64,000 bases of DNA from Enterococcus faecalis (GTDB lineage: Bacteria; Bacillota; Bacilli; Lactobacillales; Enterococcaceae), in NCBI RefSeq assembly GCF_029024925.1, contig NZ_CP118962.1:1086001-1150000 (forward strand), read 5' to 3'. The notes beneath the pieces were generated by a model. It was not told where the DNA came from. It was given only the letters and a program-made list of their open reading frames with translations, and ran no database searches. Shown here in pieces: positions 36,108 to 44,428 of the stretch (position 1 is the stretch's first letter; every line of letters begins with the position of its first letter). The translations under genes and the position numbers were made by a program.

Positions 36108-36878
36108 TTGGCAGAGCGACGCATGTTTGCAAAAACGATTATTGATAGTGATGCGTTTTTAGATATGCCCTTATCAAGTCAGGCCCTGTATTTTCATTTA
36201 GCGATGCGTGCCGATGATGATGGATTTATCAATAATCCCAAAAAATTGCAGCGAATGGTCAGTTGTGGGGAAGACGATCTAAAATTGTTGATGGTTAAAA
36301 AATTTATTCTAGTATTTGAAAGTGGTGTGATCGTTATCAAACATTGGAAAATTCATAATTATATTCGCAGTGATCGTTACAAACCAACCTTGTATCAAGA
36401 AGAGAAAAATCAGATTGTTGAAAAGAATAGCAAAGCTTATAGGTTTAAAGGAGAATCGTCTGTCAGTGGTCAACCAGCTGACTACCAACGGTTACCACAG
36501 GAAAGCATAGTCCAGTCTAAGTTAGGTCAGAGTCAAGGTAGTAGTTCAGAAAACGATTGTTTAAAGATGATTTATCATTTTTATGAGGAAAACGGCTTTG
36601 GCACACTGGCCTCAAAAACAAGCCAAGATTTTAAGTATTGGTTGCAAGATTTTATACAAAAAGGGTCTAGCCAAGAGGAAGCATGCCAATTAATCTTGCA
36701 TGCTTTAGGAATTGCCGTCGATCGAAATAAACGGAATTACGGCTATGTAAATGCTATTTTGAAAAGTTGGGAGCAACAAAATTATTTATCCGTACATGAA
36801 GTTCTGGTAAATGATAAAAAACAAGTGTCGGAGCATGCGCCGCAAATGACAGAAGAATATCAAGAGTTAGGTTTTTAA
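36108..36878 (+). CDS. Phage replication initiator with DnaD-like domain
   Basis: A 256-residue protein of the phage replisome-organiser type. The N-terminal winged-helix region opens ERRMFAKTIIDSDAFLDMP and continues ALYFHLAMRADDDGFINNPKK and HWKIHNYIRSDRY, very common in Gram-positive phages. A C-terminal DnaD/DnaB_2 domain (about 160-235, IYHFYEENGFGTL...YVNAILKSW) should contact the helicase loader. The start is TTG 36108, seven bases after AAAGGAGAG. It is followed by the DnaC-like loader gene. Replication of an element without packaging genes is odd. Confidence 0.9.
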   Translation: MAERRMFAKTIIDSDAFLDMPLSSQALYFHLAMRADDDGFINNPKKLQRMVSCGEDDLKLLMVKKFILVFESGVIVIKHWKIHNYIRSDRYKPTLYQEEKNQIVEKNSKAYRFKGESSVSGQPADYQRLPQESIVQSKLGQSQGSSSENDCLKMIYHFYEENGFGTLASKTSQDFKYWLQDFIQKGSSQEEACQLILHALGIAVDRNKRNYGYVNAILKSWEQQNYLSVHEVLVNDKKQVSEHAPQMTEEYQELGF

Positions 36879-36896
36879 AGAAAGGAGGAAATCAGT

Positions 36897-37739
36897 ATGC
36901 ATGCGACAGATCAAACTTTTCAAATACTATTGAGTCAATTGTTAGAAAAAGTTGAAGACCGTTGTCCTGAATGTGGCAGTGAACAATATGTTTGGCAACA
37001 AAAAAATAAAGATGGCACAGAACGTTGTGCCCCAACTTGTTGGTCGTGTGGGTATAAAATGCTAAAAAAACATGAACAAGAAGCCACTCAACAACGTTCT
37101 CAAGAGAGTTTTATGGCACGTACACAAAAATTTTTTCATCAAGGGTCCTTAATTGCTGATGATGCGCTACGGCAATGTCGTTTAACCAATTACCAAACCA
37201 CTGAATTAGAAACAAGACAAGCAAAAGAACGGGCCTTAGCAGCAGTTTCAGCGATTGTTGAAGGAAAGCCAATTCACGTTATTTTTTCAGGGAAACCTGG
37301 TGTCGGTAAAAGTCATTTGGCTATCAGTATTTTAGTTGAAGTCTTAGAACGCTCTGCATATCAAAAGTATTGTTTATTTGTCAGCTACTCTGAGTTATTA
37401 GAAAAACTAAAAATGTCCATGAATGAATCGGCCAAAAGCCAAGCAAAGGCTCAAGCGTATATTACTAGAATGAAAAAAGCAGACGTTTTGGTCTTAGATG
37501 ATTTAGGTGCTGAATTAGGAATTAAAAATAAAGTTAGTACGGATTTTAATAATGATATCTTAAACCGAATTTTAGAAGCTAGACAGAATAAAGCAACTAT
37601 TTTTACTACTAATTTTTCTGGAAAACAACTGGTGGAGGCCTATGGAACACGCATTATTTCTCGTCTAATGAAGCACGCCAGTGGCTATGTTTTCCAATAT
37701 AAAGACACAACAGACAAACGAATGAGGAGTGTGAAATAA
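36897..37739 (+). CDS. DnaC-like helicase loader ATPase
   Basis: A 280-residue AAA+ protein. The N terminus carries a zinc-finger-like CPEC...CWSC set (about 22-46). The ATPase domain has Walker A SGKPGVGKSHLA near 127 and Walker B VLVLDDLGAE, sensor I IFTTNFS and an arginine-finger region in RIISRLM. It loads the replicative helicase at the site bound by the DnaD-like protein. AAGGAGG is correctly spaced. Confidence 0.92.
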   Translation: MHATDQTFQILLSQLLEKVEDRCPECGSEQYVWQQKNKDGTERCAPTCWSCGYKMLKKHEQEATQQRSQESFMARTQKFFHQGSLIADDALRQCRLTNYQTTELETRQAKERALAAVSAIVEGKPIHVIFSGKPGVGKSHLAISILVEVLERSAYQKYCLFVSYSELLEKLKMSMNESAKSQAKAQAYITRMKKADVLVLDDLGAELGIKNKVSTDFNNDILNRILEARQNKATIFTTNFSGKQLVEAYGTRIISRLMKHASGYVFQYKDTTDKRMRSVK

Positions 37740-37741
37740 AT

Positions 37742-37834
37742 ATGTTAACAATTATTATTGGGTTTATCTTTTGGACAATGACACTAATGTTAGGTTATCT
37801 AATTGGTGAAAGAGAAGGCCGTAAACATGAGTAA
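37742..37834 (+). CDS. 30-residue membrane peptide
   Basis: A 30-codon frame starting at ATG 37742 after AGGAGTG. It encodes one hydrophobic span (about 2-21) and a charged end (GEREGRKHE). It overlaps the next gene by 8 bp. Its coupling and site suggest that it is translated. Confidence 0.5.
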   Translation: MLTIIIGFIFWTMTLMLGYLIGEREGRKHE

Positions 37835-38198
37835 TTTAACAAAACGTAAAAAAGATTTATTTGAAATGAAAAGCGTTGTATTTAAAGATATTTCAAAGCA
37901 ACAAAGCGAAAAAGCACAAAAAAGAAAACGACTCTTACAACTAATGAATCAATATCCCGATTGGGCAAGTCAAAAAAATAAACTTATTATGCAGGAAATT
38001 CAAGAATTAGGACAAGCAATCGGTAATTGGTCGATGGATCAATCAAGACCCATCCAATCCATCAAGGCCGCATCGTTTACAAAAAGCGAGTATCTCTATT
38101 TAATTTGGCTCGGTTATTCAGATGAAGCGATTCGTCACGGCTTAGACATGTCGAAAGAGTGTTATTTTATTTATCGATTAACACTTTTAAATGAATAA
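37827..38198 (+). CDS. Hypothetical phage protein
   Basis: A 123-residue, basic, largely helical protein. The second half has EYLYLIWLGYSDEAIRHGLDMSKECYFIYR, a pattern that looks like a small helix-turn-helix but that I cannot assign. ATG 37827 lies about nine bases after AGAAGG inside the preceding small ORF. It sits between the replication module and the ArpU-type regulator. Confidence 0.75.
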   Translation: MSNLTKRKKDLFEMKSVVFKDISKQQSEKAQKRKRLLQLMNQYPDWASQKNKLIMQEIQELGQAIGNWSMDQSRPIQSIKAASFTKSEYLYLIWLGYSDEAIRHGLDMSKECYFIYRLTLLNE

Positions 38199-38217
38199 AA
38201 GTAAAGGAGATTAACCA

Positions 38218-38625
38218 ATGCGTACGTCAACATTTAATTATATCAAAGATATTTTAGCAGACTTTTATAAAACAGATGAGTATATCCGTCAACGGGAAGA
38301 AGAATTACGGCACCCTTATCAAGAAGCAGATTTAAATGCTGGTATTAGAGGACAAGGACTTCACTCTGTAGTGACCGAACGAATGGCGATTACGATAGCT
38401 ATGGATCGTCGTCTGTGGAACTTAGAGAGAAATCGAGACATTATCAAAAATTGTTTAGCTGAAGCGGATGAACAAACGCGCGTGATTATTGAAGAACTAT
38501 ATATGAAAAAACGGCCCTCTTTAACATTAATTGGACTTGCCCAGCAATTATTTATTAGTAAAAGCCAAGCCTATAAATTAAGAAATCATTTCTTTGAAGC
38601 GGTGGCGGATGAACTAGGGATGTAA
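38218..38625 (+). CDS. ArpU-family phage transcriptional regulator
   Basis: A 135-residue protein of the ArpU family, named after a regulator of autolysin export in E. hirae and widespread as the late-gene regulator of Firmicute phages. The C-terminal part, PSLTLIGLAQQLFISKSQAYKLRNHFFEAV, is a sigma-like helix-turn-helix. AAAGGAG precedes the ATG. I infer that it activates the following tail and lysis genes. Confidence 0.88.
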   Translation: MRTSTFNYIKDILADFYKTDEYIRQREEELRHPYQEADLNAGIRGQGLHSVVTERMAITIAMDRRLWNLERNRDIIKNCLAEADEQTRVIIEELYMKKRPSLTLIGLAQQLFISKSQAYKLRNHFFEAVADELGM

Positions 38626-38870
38626 ACATGGAAAAAGCGTGGAATTTTTTCAGGTGTCAACATGGTAAATTAATAGTGTCGAAAGAGATAGATAAACGTG
38701 AGGCAACCAAAAAAATGAAGACACGGAATTCTATGATTTTGACTGCTTTCTTGTGTCAGCTATGAAGGAGCAGAAAATGCCGGCTACTTTCAAGATCCTT
38801 CATTTTGACTAGAAGAGAGCCAATTTGTTAACCAATCCTGAATTTTTTGAATGGAAAGGTGGCGCTAAAA
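38626..38870 (+). other. Junction where packaging and capsid genes are missing
   Basis: In complete siphophages the ArpU-type gene is followed by terminase, portal and capsid genes; here only 245 bp separate it from tail genes. The stretch contains a 45-codon frame at 38628-38765 (MEKAWNFFRCQHG...) with a weak site, possibly a real small gene or a truncated remnant. It also has a hairpin with ATGAAGGA (38762-38769) and TCCTTCAT (38796-38803). It probably also holds the late promoter, which I cannot define. Confidence 0.4.
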
Positions 38871-39263
38871 ATGAATGAAGCGGAACAAGAGTTATATGAA
38901 GCCCTTGTTGCAATCTGCCAGACGTCAGGATTTTTGTTGCTAGAGGAACTGCCGACAGATTTACCAGATCAGCCATTTGTTTACTTAGGTGATAGTAAAG
39001 AATTACCTAAGCCAACTAAATCAGCTATTTTGGGAGAAATTGAATTAATAATGCATGTTTACGGTGCGTTATCTGAACGACAACAAATTTCTACAATTAA
39101 AGGAACGATTTTACGGCAGGCAACCAGTAACTTAAAACGAACGGCTCATTTTAATTGGGGTATCAAACATCAAGAAGTCAAAGCACAAATGGTAAAAGAT
39201 ACCAAACAAATGAAAAAAACAATTTGGCATGCTGTACTACCATTACACATGCAATTTTACTAG
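38871..39263 (+). CDS. Phage tail completion/terminator-like protein
   Basis: A 130-residue protein directly before the tail-tube gene, the place of the tail terminator or tail-completion protein in TP901-1-like phages. The segment GEIELIMHVYGALSERQQISTIKGTI agrees with the DUF3168-like fold in general shape, but I rely mainly on position. AAAGGTGG precedes ATG 38871. In an element without head genes such a protein would cap the tail. Confidence 0.7.
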   Translation: MNEAEQELYEALVAICQTSGFLLLEELPTDLPDQPFVYLGDSKELPKPTKSAILGEIELIMHVYGALSERQQISTIKGTILRQATSNLKRTAHFNWGIKHQEVKAQMVKDTKQMKKTIWHAVLPLHMQFY

Positions 39264-39275
39264 GAGGAATTATCA

Positions 39276-39788
39276 ATGGGAGAAGTTATGCAAGGAAAAG
39301 ACCGTATTTTATTAGTTCGTCGCTTGGATGAAGCAGCGACAAAGAAAGCAATGAAACCCTTATTTCAAATTGAACATGAATGGGAATTCTCACGTGAATC
39401 GAGCGGTACGCAAACAAAAGATGGCGTTGCGAATGCTGTTTCTGGTTTAGAAGTTACGTTATCGTTAAGCGGTTTAGCCTCTCGAGATGATGAAAATTTA
39501 TACATGAAAGACGCAGTTGAAGATGGCATCTTAATGGAATTTTGAGATGTTGATTTAAAAGGTGAAAAAAATGCGGAAGGTAAATATCCAGCAATTTATG
39601 CCCAAGGTTATGTAAATTCATGGAGTTTACCAGCCAATGTAGAAGAATTAGTAGAAATTGAAACAGAAGCCTCTATTAATGGCAAGCCACAAGATGGCTT
39701 TGCAACAATAGAAGCAGATATTATTGCGGAAGCACAATATGCGTTCCAAGATACCGTTCCAGAGAAAGCATCACAACCTGGCGCATAA
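39276..39788 (+). pseudogene. Major tail (tube) protein gene with in-frame TGA
   Basis: A 171-codon frame of the TP901-1-type major tail protein. The first 89 codons (MGEVMQGKDRILLVRRLDEA...GILMEF) end at TGA 39543-39545. The same frame then continues without interruption as DVDLKGEKNAEGKYPAIYAQGYVNSWSLP to TAA 39788. The TGA most likely replaces a Trp codon (TGG) by one base change. AGGAGG sits well before ATG 39276. The product is the tail tube subunit, so truncation should abolish tail assembly unless the stop is read through or the base is a sequencing error. Confidence 0.82.
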
Positions 39789-39820
39789 TCAAAAAGTGTT
39801 GAATTTTAGGAGGATAAAAA

Positions 39821-40180
39821 ATGAATTTAGAGATTAACGGAAAAACAATTGAAGTGAAATTTACGATTGGCGCGATTCGCGAATTAGATAAACGTTACCA
39901 AATTGAAAATGGCGCTGCCAAATTCGGCATGGGCATCAGTTCAGCAATGATTTATTTACGCCAATACAATCCAGTAATCTTAGTTGACATCATGGAAGCT
40001 TTACAAAGTGGGCAATTAAAAATAGGTAAGTCGGAAATTGAAGCATGGTTAATGACCCAAGATGTCAAAAAACTTTCAGATGATTTGCTTAAAGAAATGG
40101 GAAAGCAACCTCTTACAAAACCAATGATCGATCAGTTCAGCAAAGAAGCGAAGAAAGCAGAAGCACAAGCGACCAACTAA
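39821..40180 (+). CDS. Tail assembly chaperone (gpG-like)
   Basis: A 119-residue protein between the tail tube and tape measure genes. It opens MNLEINGKTIEVKFTIGAIRELDKRY, as in the tail assembly chaperones of TP901-1-like phages. A slippery heptamer GGGAAAG at codons 94-95 allows a -1 shift to a longer G-T fusion. AGGAGG precedes the ATG. It keeps the tape measure protein soluble and recruits tube subunits. Confidence 0.85.
   Translation: MNLEINGKTIEVKFTIGAIRELDKRYQIENGAAKFGMGISSAMIYLRQYNPVILVDIMEALQSGQLKIGKSEIEAWLMTQDVKKLSDDLLKEMGKQPLTKPMIDQFSKEAKKAEAQATN
40099..40105 (+). promoter_or_regulatory. Programmed -1 frameshift site GGGAAAG
   Basis: In the reading frame of the chaperone gene the bases fall as G GGA AAG, the exact heptamer used by phage lambda gpG-T. 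The -1 frame is open from 40093 to 40554. Confidence 0.85.
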
Positions 40181-40197
40181 TTAAAACGAGCGATGAC

Positions 40198-40554
40198 GTG
40201 TATCACGACATCGCTCTTTCTGCTTTTCGCTACTTAGGCTGTCGTTCATTTGAAGAAGTGGATCGGATGACCATGTCTGAATTTGAATTACGAATGATTG
40301 CTTTTAATTTAGCAGAAGTAGATGAAGAGCGGAAAAGGCACGAGCTTGCCTACTTAAATGTTAAAGCGCAAGCGACAAACAAAAAAGGAAAACCCGTTTT
40401 TGAAAGCTTTAAAAGTTTTTATGATTATGAAAAACGAGTTGCTGAAGTTCTGGCAGCTAACCAGCCACAACGAACAAAATTAAATGAGCGGAAAAAAACG
40501 CAACTTGCCACTGTGGCAGAGCGTCTACGCCGCTATCGGAAGGGAGGAGAGTAG
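40198..40554 (+). CDS. Tail assembly chaperone T-part, made as G-T frameshift fusion
   Basis: The open frame from GTG 40198 gives 118 residues with a charged helical C terminus. It has no ribosome-binding site. The same frame runs upstream without a stop to 40093, into the preceding gene, where GGGAAAG lies. A -1 slip would yield a fusion of about 244 residues: 95 from the G frame plus 149 from this frame (39821-40105 joined to 40105-40554). Such fusions are essential tail chaperones in many siphophages. I therefore consider the independent start unlikely. Confidence 0.82.
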   Translation: MYHDIALSAFRYLGCRSFEEVDRMTMSEFELRMIAFNLAEVDEERKRHELAYLNVKAQATNKKGKPVFESFKSFYDYEKRVAEVLAANQPQRTKLNERKKTQLATVAERLRRYRKGGE

Positions 40555-43488
40555 ATGGAGAATGACAAAGAAAAAACGCCGTTATCGGAGGCAAAGAAAA
40601 GCCTTGCAGGCGTCCAACAAGCATTAAAAAGTATGAGCGGTGAGTATGCCTTATTAAGTGGATATTTAGGGAAAATTAGTGCGGGTGTCAATCAGTCAGC
40701 CACGGTCATGAACACATTTAAAACCGTCATGCAACAATCTGGAGAAACAGTGAAAAAAACAGGAGACGAAACAGCAAAGGCAGCAGATCAAATGAACACA
40801 GCGTTAACAGATTCTGCTGAACAAGCCGGTGAAGCAGCTAAAAAAGCGGGGAAAGAAACCTCTGATGGCTTTACTAATGCACAAAATAATATGCTGAGCT
40901 TTGGGACGGCCATGACTAGTGCCGTTTCCTTACCTATGCTGAACGTTTTAAAAACAGCTATGGGCGTCGGTGCTGGGGTCAGTGGCGAATTTCAAGGAAT
41001 GCAAGGACTGATTATGGCCAGTGCAGGAGGGATTTCTGATTCATTGCAAGGCGAGTTGCAAGGGGCATTGACTCAGATGAATCAATCATTTGAAGCGGCG
41101 GCACAAGTGATTCAAAGCGTGATGGCTCCAGGAATGGAAATTTTGGTTCAAGTGGTTATCACAGTCGTCAAAGGCATTACAGCTTTGGTGAATTTATTTA
41201 TCAAATTACCAAAACCCGTCCAAGTTTTTATTGTTGCCATTATGGGCATTTTAGCCGCCATTGGCCCCATGTTGATTATGGTAACGATGGCTCAGCAAAA
41301 ATTTCAACAGTTTAGTGCTGGTTTGGCTCTTGTACAAGGAAACATTGGGAAGTTAGGTGGTGGCTTATCAAAACTAAGTGCTAGTTTTAGTGCCTTAGGT
41401 GGAGGACCATTAATTTTAATTGTAGCAGCCGTTTTAGCAGCGGTAGCAGCGTTTATTTATTTCTATAAAACCAATGAAACATTTAGAAATAGTATCAATA
41501 GCTTAGCTAGTGCCATTCAAGGAGCTGTTTCAGCGGCGTTTGGCAAATTGGTAGGATTGCTACAACAGATCCAGCCGGCCTTTCAACAAATAATGGCAGT
41601 TTTTAAACAATTTTTTGCAGTAGGCTTAGAGAAAATGGCGACTATTTTTTCAACAATTGGTTGTGTGCTAGCAGGCGTTTTTGCCAGCGGTTTGCAATTA
41701 GGTAGTAACTTATTAGGGCAATTTGGTGGCACCTTTGACAAAGCTGGTTTAGCGGTTGGTCTTTTGGTAAAAGTTCTGACAAAGGTTGCACTGGCTGCAT
41801 TAGGAATTTCTGGGCCGTTTGGTCTAATTATTTCCTTGATTGTTTCATTCGTGACGGCCTGGATGAAAACCGGTGATTTGAGTGCGGGTGGTATTACCCA
41901 AGTCTTTGATAATTTAGGTAACACGATTACATCGGTTACAACAATGCTTGCGGCTAATCTACCGAAAGTTATACAACTTTTTACAACAGTCTTAACCAGT
42001 ATTCTCGGGAAAATAACAGAAGCTATTCCAAGCATCGTCACCGCGTTATCTAGTTTAATTACGTTAATTGTTGGTGCGATCGTTGCCAATTTGCCAGTCT
42101 TAATTGAAGCGGCAACACAAATTATTACTACGTTGATTCAGGGGATTACAACAGTCTTACCAATGTTGATAGAAGTTGGTTTGAGCTTATTAATGACTTT
42201 AGTTAATGCGATTGTCACCGCCTTGCCAACAATTACAACTGCAGCGATTAATATCATCACTACATTAGTGACAGCTTTTGTCACAGCGTTACCAATGCTA
42301 GTTACAGCAGGTGTTTCAATTATCACAGCCTTAGTCAATGCATTTGTTACTATGTTACCGTTGATTTTGACTGCTGGTTTACAAATTTTGATGGCATTAA
42401 TCACTGGGATTATGACGATTTTACCTCAGTTAATTCAATCAGCGCTGACGATTATTCTAGCGTTAGTGACTGCGTTGGTAGGTGCCTTACCACAGATTAT
42501 CAGCGCAGGTGTCAAATTGTTAATGGCGTTAATTCAAGGGATTATTTCGATTTTACCAACCTTAGTTGCGGCAGCTATTACCTTAATTTTGACATTGGTA
42601 AATGCCTTAATTGGTGCCTTGCCACAAATCATCAGCGCAGGCGTCAAATTGCTAATAGCTTTGATCCAAGGGATTATTTCAATTTTACCGCAACTGGTTA
42701 CTGCAGCAATTACGCTAATTACCGCTTTAATGGGTGCGTTTATCAATGCGTTGCCACAGTTGTTAAGTGCTGGGATTCAACTGATTCAAGCCTTAATTAA
42801 TGGTGTACTCAGTCTATTGGGTACCTTGCTGTCCGCAGCAGGAACATTAATCTCACAAATGATCACGAAGATTGGTTCTTATTTTGGTCAACTGTTAGCT
42901 TCGGGCGGACAGTTAGTTGAAAATATCAAAAATGGGGTTACCAATGCAGCCGATCAGGTAAAAAATGCCATTGGTTCTGTAATTGAAGGTGCTTGGCAAG
43001 CAATCCAAGGTTGGTTTTCAAAATTCACCGATGCCGGTGCGAATATTGTCGGCATGATTGCTGATGGAATTACAGGCGCAATAGGAAAAGCCAAAGAAGC
43101 AATCGATGGGGTCGTCAGTAAAATTCGTAACTTTTTACCATTTTCACCAGCAAAAGAAGGTCCCTTATCTGATTTGCATAAATTGAATTTCGGCGGCACG
43201 ATTGCCACGGGGATTTATGCAGGCGAAACAGCCGTTAGTAGAGCAATGGCTTCTATTTTAGATTTACCGCTGTTAAATGATTTTGCCTTGGACTTAGCTG
43301 GTCGAGGAAACTTCACGGCAACGATTGACCATCGTTTAGAAAATGATGCATACAATCGACCATTATTTGTGACAGTAGAGTCAACGTTAGATGGAAAAGT
43401 TGTCGCAGCAACTACGGCGCCTTATTTAGCAACAGAGTTACAACGACAACAAGTGAAACAAAATAACCGCTTAGGAAGGAGAGGATAA
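40555..43488 (+). CDS. Tape measure protein
   Basis: A 977-residue protein, the ruler that sets tail length. The N-terminal part is helical and charged, with Ala-rich coils (about 1-115). The middle has hydrophobic stretches, including two near 220-245 and 280-300 that look membrane-spanning. From 42013 to 42804 lie twelve consecutive 22-residue repeats of the type xxxxLPxLIxAGxxLLxALIxG. The end has the SPAKEGPLSDLHKLNFGGTI motif common in TP901-1-type tape measures. At about 1.5 Angstrom per residue the tail would be about 145 nm (family rule). GGGAGGAG precedes the ATG. Confidence 0.93.
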   Translation: MENDKEKTPLSEAKKSLAGVQQALKSMSGEYALLSGYLGKISAGVNQSATVMNTFKTVMQQSGETVKKTGDETAKAADQMNTALTDSAEQAGEAAKKAGKETSDGFTNAQNNMLSFGTAMTSAVSLPMLNVLKTAMGVGAGVSGEFQGMQGLIMASAGGISDSLQGELQGALTQMNQSFEAAAQVIQSVMAPGMEILVQVVITVVKGITALVNLFIKLPKPVQVFIVAIMGILAAIGPMLIMVTMAQQKFQQFSAGLALVQGNIGKLGGGLSKLSASFSALGGGPLILIVAAVLAAVAAFIYFYKTNETFRNSINSLASAIQGAVSAAFGKLVGLLQQIQPAFQQIMAVFKQFFAVGLEKMATIFSTIGCVLAGVFASGLQLGSNLLGQFGGTFDKAGLAVGLLVKVLTKVALAALGISGPFGLIISLIVSFVTAWMKTGDLSAGGITQVFDNLGNTITSVTTMLAANLPKVIQLFTTVLTSILGKITEAIPSIVTALSSLITLIVGAIVANLPVLIEAATQIITTLIQGITTVLPMLIEVGLSLLMTLVNAIVTALPTITTAAINIITTLVTAFVTALPMLVTAGVSIITALVNAFVTMLPLILTAGLQILMALITGIMTILPQLIQSALTIILALVTALVGALPQIISAGVKLLMALIQGIISILPTLVAAAITLILTLVNALIGALPQIISAGVKLLIALIQGIISILPQLVTAAITLITALMGAFINALPQLLSAGIQLIQALINGVLSLLGTLLSAAGTLISQMITKIGSYFGQLLASGGQLVENIKNGVTNAADQVKNAIGSVIEGAWQAIQGWFSKFTDAGANIVGMIADGITGAIGKAKEAIDGVVSKIRNFLPFSPAKEGPLSDLHKLNFGGTIATGIYAGETAVSRAMASILDLPLLNDFALDLAGRGNFTATIDHRLENDAYNRPLFVTVESTLDGKVVAATTAPYLATELQRQQVKQNNRLGRRG
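42013..42804 (+). repeat. Twelve tandem 22-residue (66-bp) repeats in the tape measure gene
   Basis: The units begin ITEAIP, IVANLP, ITTVLP, IVTALP, FVTALP, FVTMLP, IMTILP, LVGALP, IISILP, LIGALP, IISILP and FINALP. Units 8-9 (42475-42606) and 10-11 (42607-42738) are nearly identical at both DNA and protein level and look like a recent 132-bp duplication. Confidence 0.85.
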
Positions 43489-43489
43489 C

Positions 43490-44416
43490 ATGTATAAATT
43501 TGTTGATACCAATCAAGCAACTCATTCAACGCCTCTTCCTTCAGAAGCGTTGAATTTTAACGGTCAATTTTTAGAAAAAGTCATCCCTGGCTATCAAACA
43601 TTATCAGTTTCAGGACGAGAATTAGTTCCAAGCGAAATTGAAAGCTATCAATTAGGGATTCGTGATGGTAAACGTCACGTTTATGCGCGAATTCCAGAAC
43701 GAGAATTAACAGTCAAATATCGCCTTTCAGCTGTGAATAATGAAGCGTTTCGAGATGCATTTAATCATTTAAACGTTGCTTTGTTTACGGAAAAAGACGT
43801 TTCTATTTGGTTTAACGATGAACCGGAAATGCTGTGGTTTGGCAGTAAGTCTTCAGTGAGTGATGTACCCGAAGGTGTTAACCAAGTAACAGGCACCTTT
43901 ACTTTATTGCTTTCTGATCCGTATAAATACACACGGAGTGATGCGACTAGTGTGATGTGGGGTTCGCCAACCATTACATTTCAAGCGAATTACTTAATGG
44001 GGAATACAGGCTCAGGTGCAGTTGATTTTCCAATTTTAATTGAAGGCGGGGCTTATTGGGGATCAACCATGATTACCTTTCAAAATCGGGCTTACACGAT
44101 GGGGGATTTAGGTAAAGAAGTTCGGCCAATTGAAATTTATCCTACGGTCGAAGGATTAAAAGTCAAACCGATCATTATTTTAACAGGAACCGGACGTGGT
44201 GTTTGGATTAAAACACGGAACGATACAATTAACTTAGGAGACTTTGATCGTTCGGAAATTATCATTGATACTGAAAATTTTTATCTGACAAAAAATGGTG
44301 CATCGATGATTCGACCAATGAACGATTTTTATCTATATCCCAATGAACCGCTGTATATTCAAGCCAAAGATAGCGACTTCCGCTTGACGATTCGCTATCC
44401 TAACCGATTTGTGTAG
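43490..44416 (+). CDS. Distal tail protein (Dit)
   Basis: A 308-residue protein immediately after the tape measure. It has the Dit layout: an N-terminal beta-sandwich belt (about 1-140, with ELTVKYRLSAVNNEAFRDAFNHLN and ending GTFTLLLSDPYKY) and a C-terminal galectin-like domain (about 150-308). It forms the hexameric hub linking tube and baseplate. Two bases separate it from the tape measure gene; GGAAGGAGAGG lies before the ATG. Confidence 0.88.
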   Translation: MYKFVDTNQATHSTPLPSEALNFNGQFLEKVIPGYQTLSVSGRELVPSEIESYQLGIRDGKRHVYARIPERELTVKYRLSAVNNEAFRDAFNHLNVALFTEKDVSIWFNDEPEMLWFGSKSSVSDVPEGVNQVTGTFTLLLSDPYKYTRSDATSVMWGSPTITFQANYLMGNTGSGAVDFPILIEGGAYWGSTMITFQNRAYTMGDLGKEVRPIEIYPTVEGLKVKPIIILTGTGRGVWIKTRNDTINLGDFDRSEIIIDTENFYLTKNGASMIRPMNDFYLYPNEPLYIQAKDSDFRLTIRYPNRFV

Positions 44417-44428
44417 GAGGGTGATTAA

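Noticed and set aside
41583-42089. 168-codon antisense frame within the tape measure gene
   Set aside because: Antisense shadow of hydrophobic repeats; no start signals.
42013-42804. CRISPR-like or satellite repeat
   Set aside because: The 66-bp periodicity is coding, in frame and degenerate at DNA level; it is a protein repeat of the tape measure. No CRISPR array was seen in the window.
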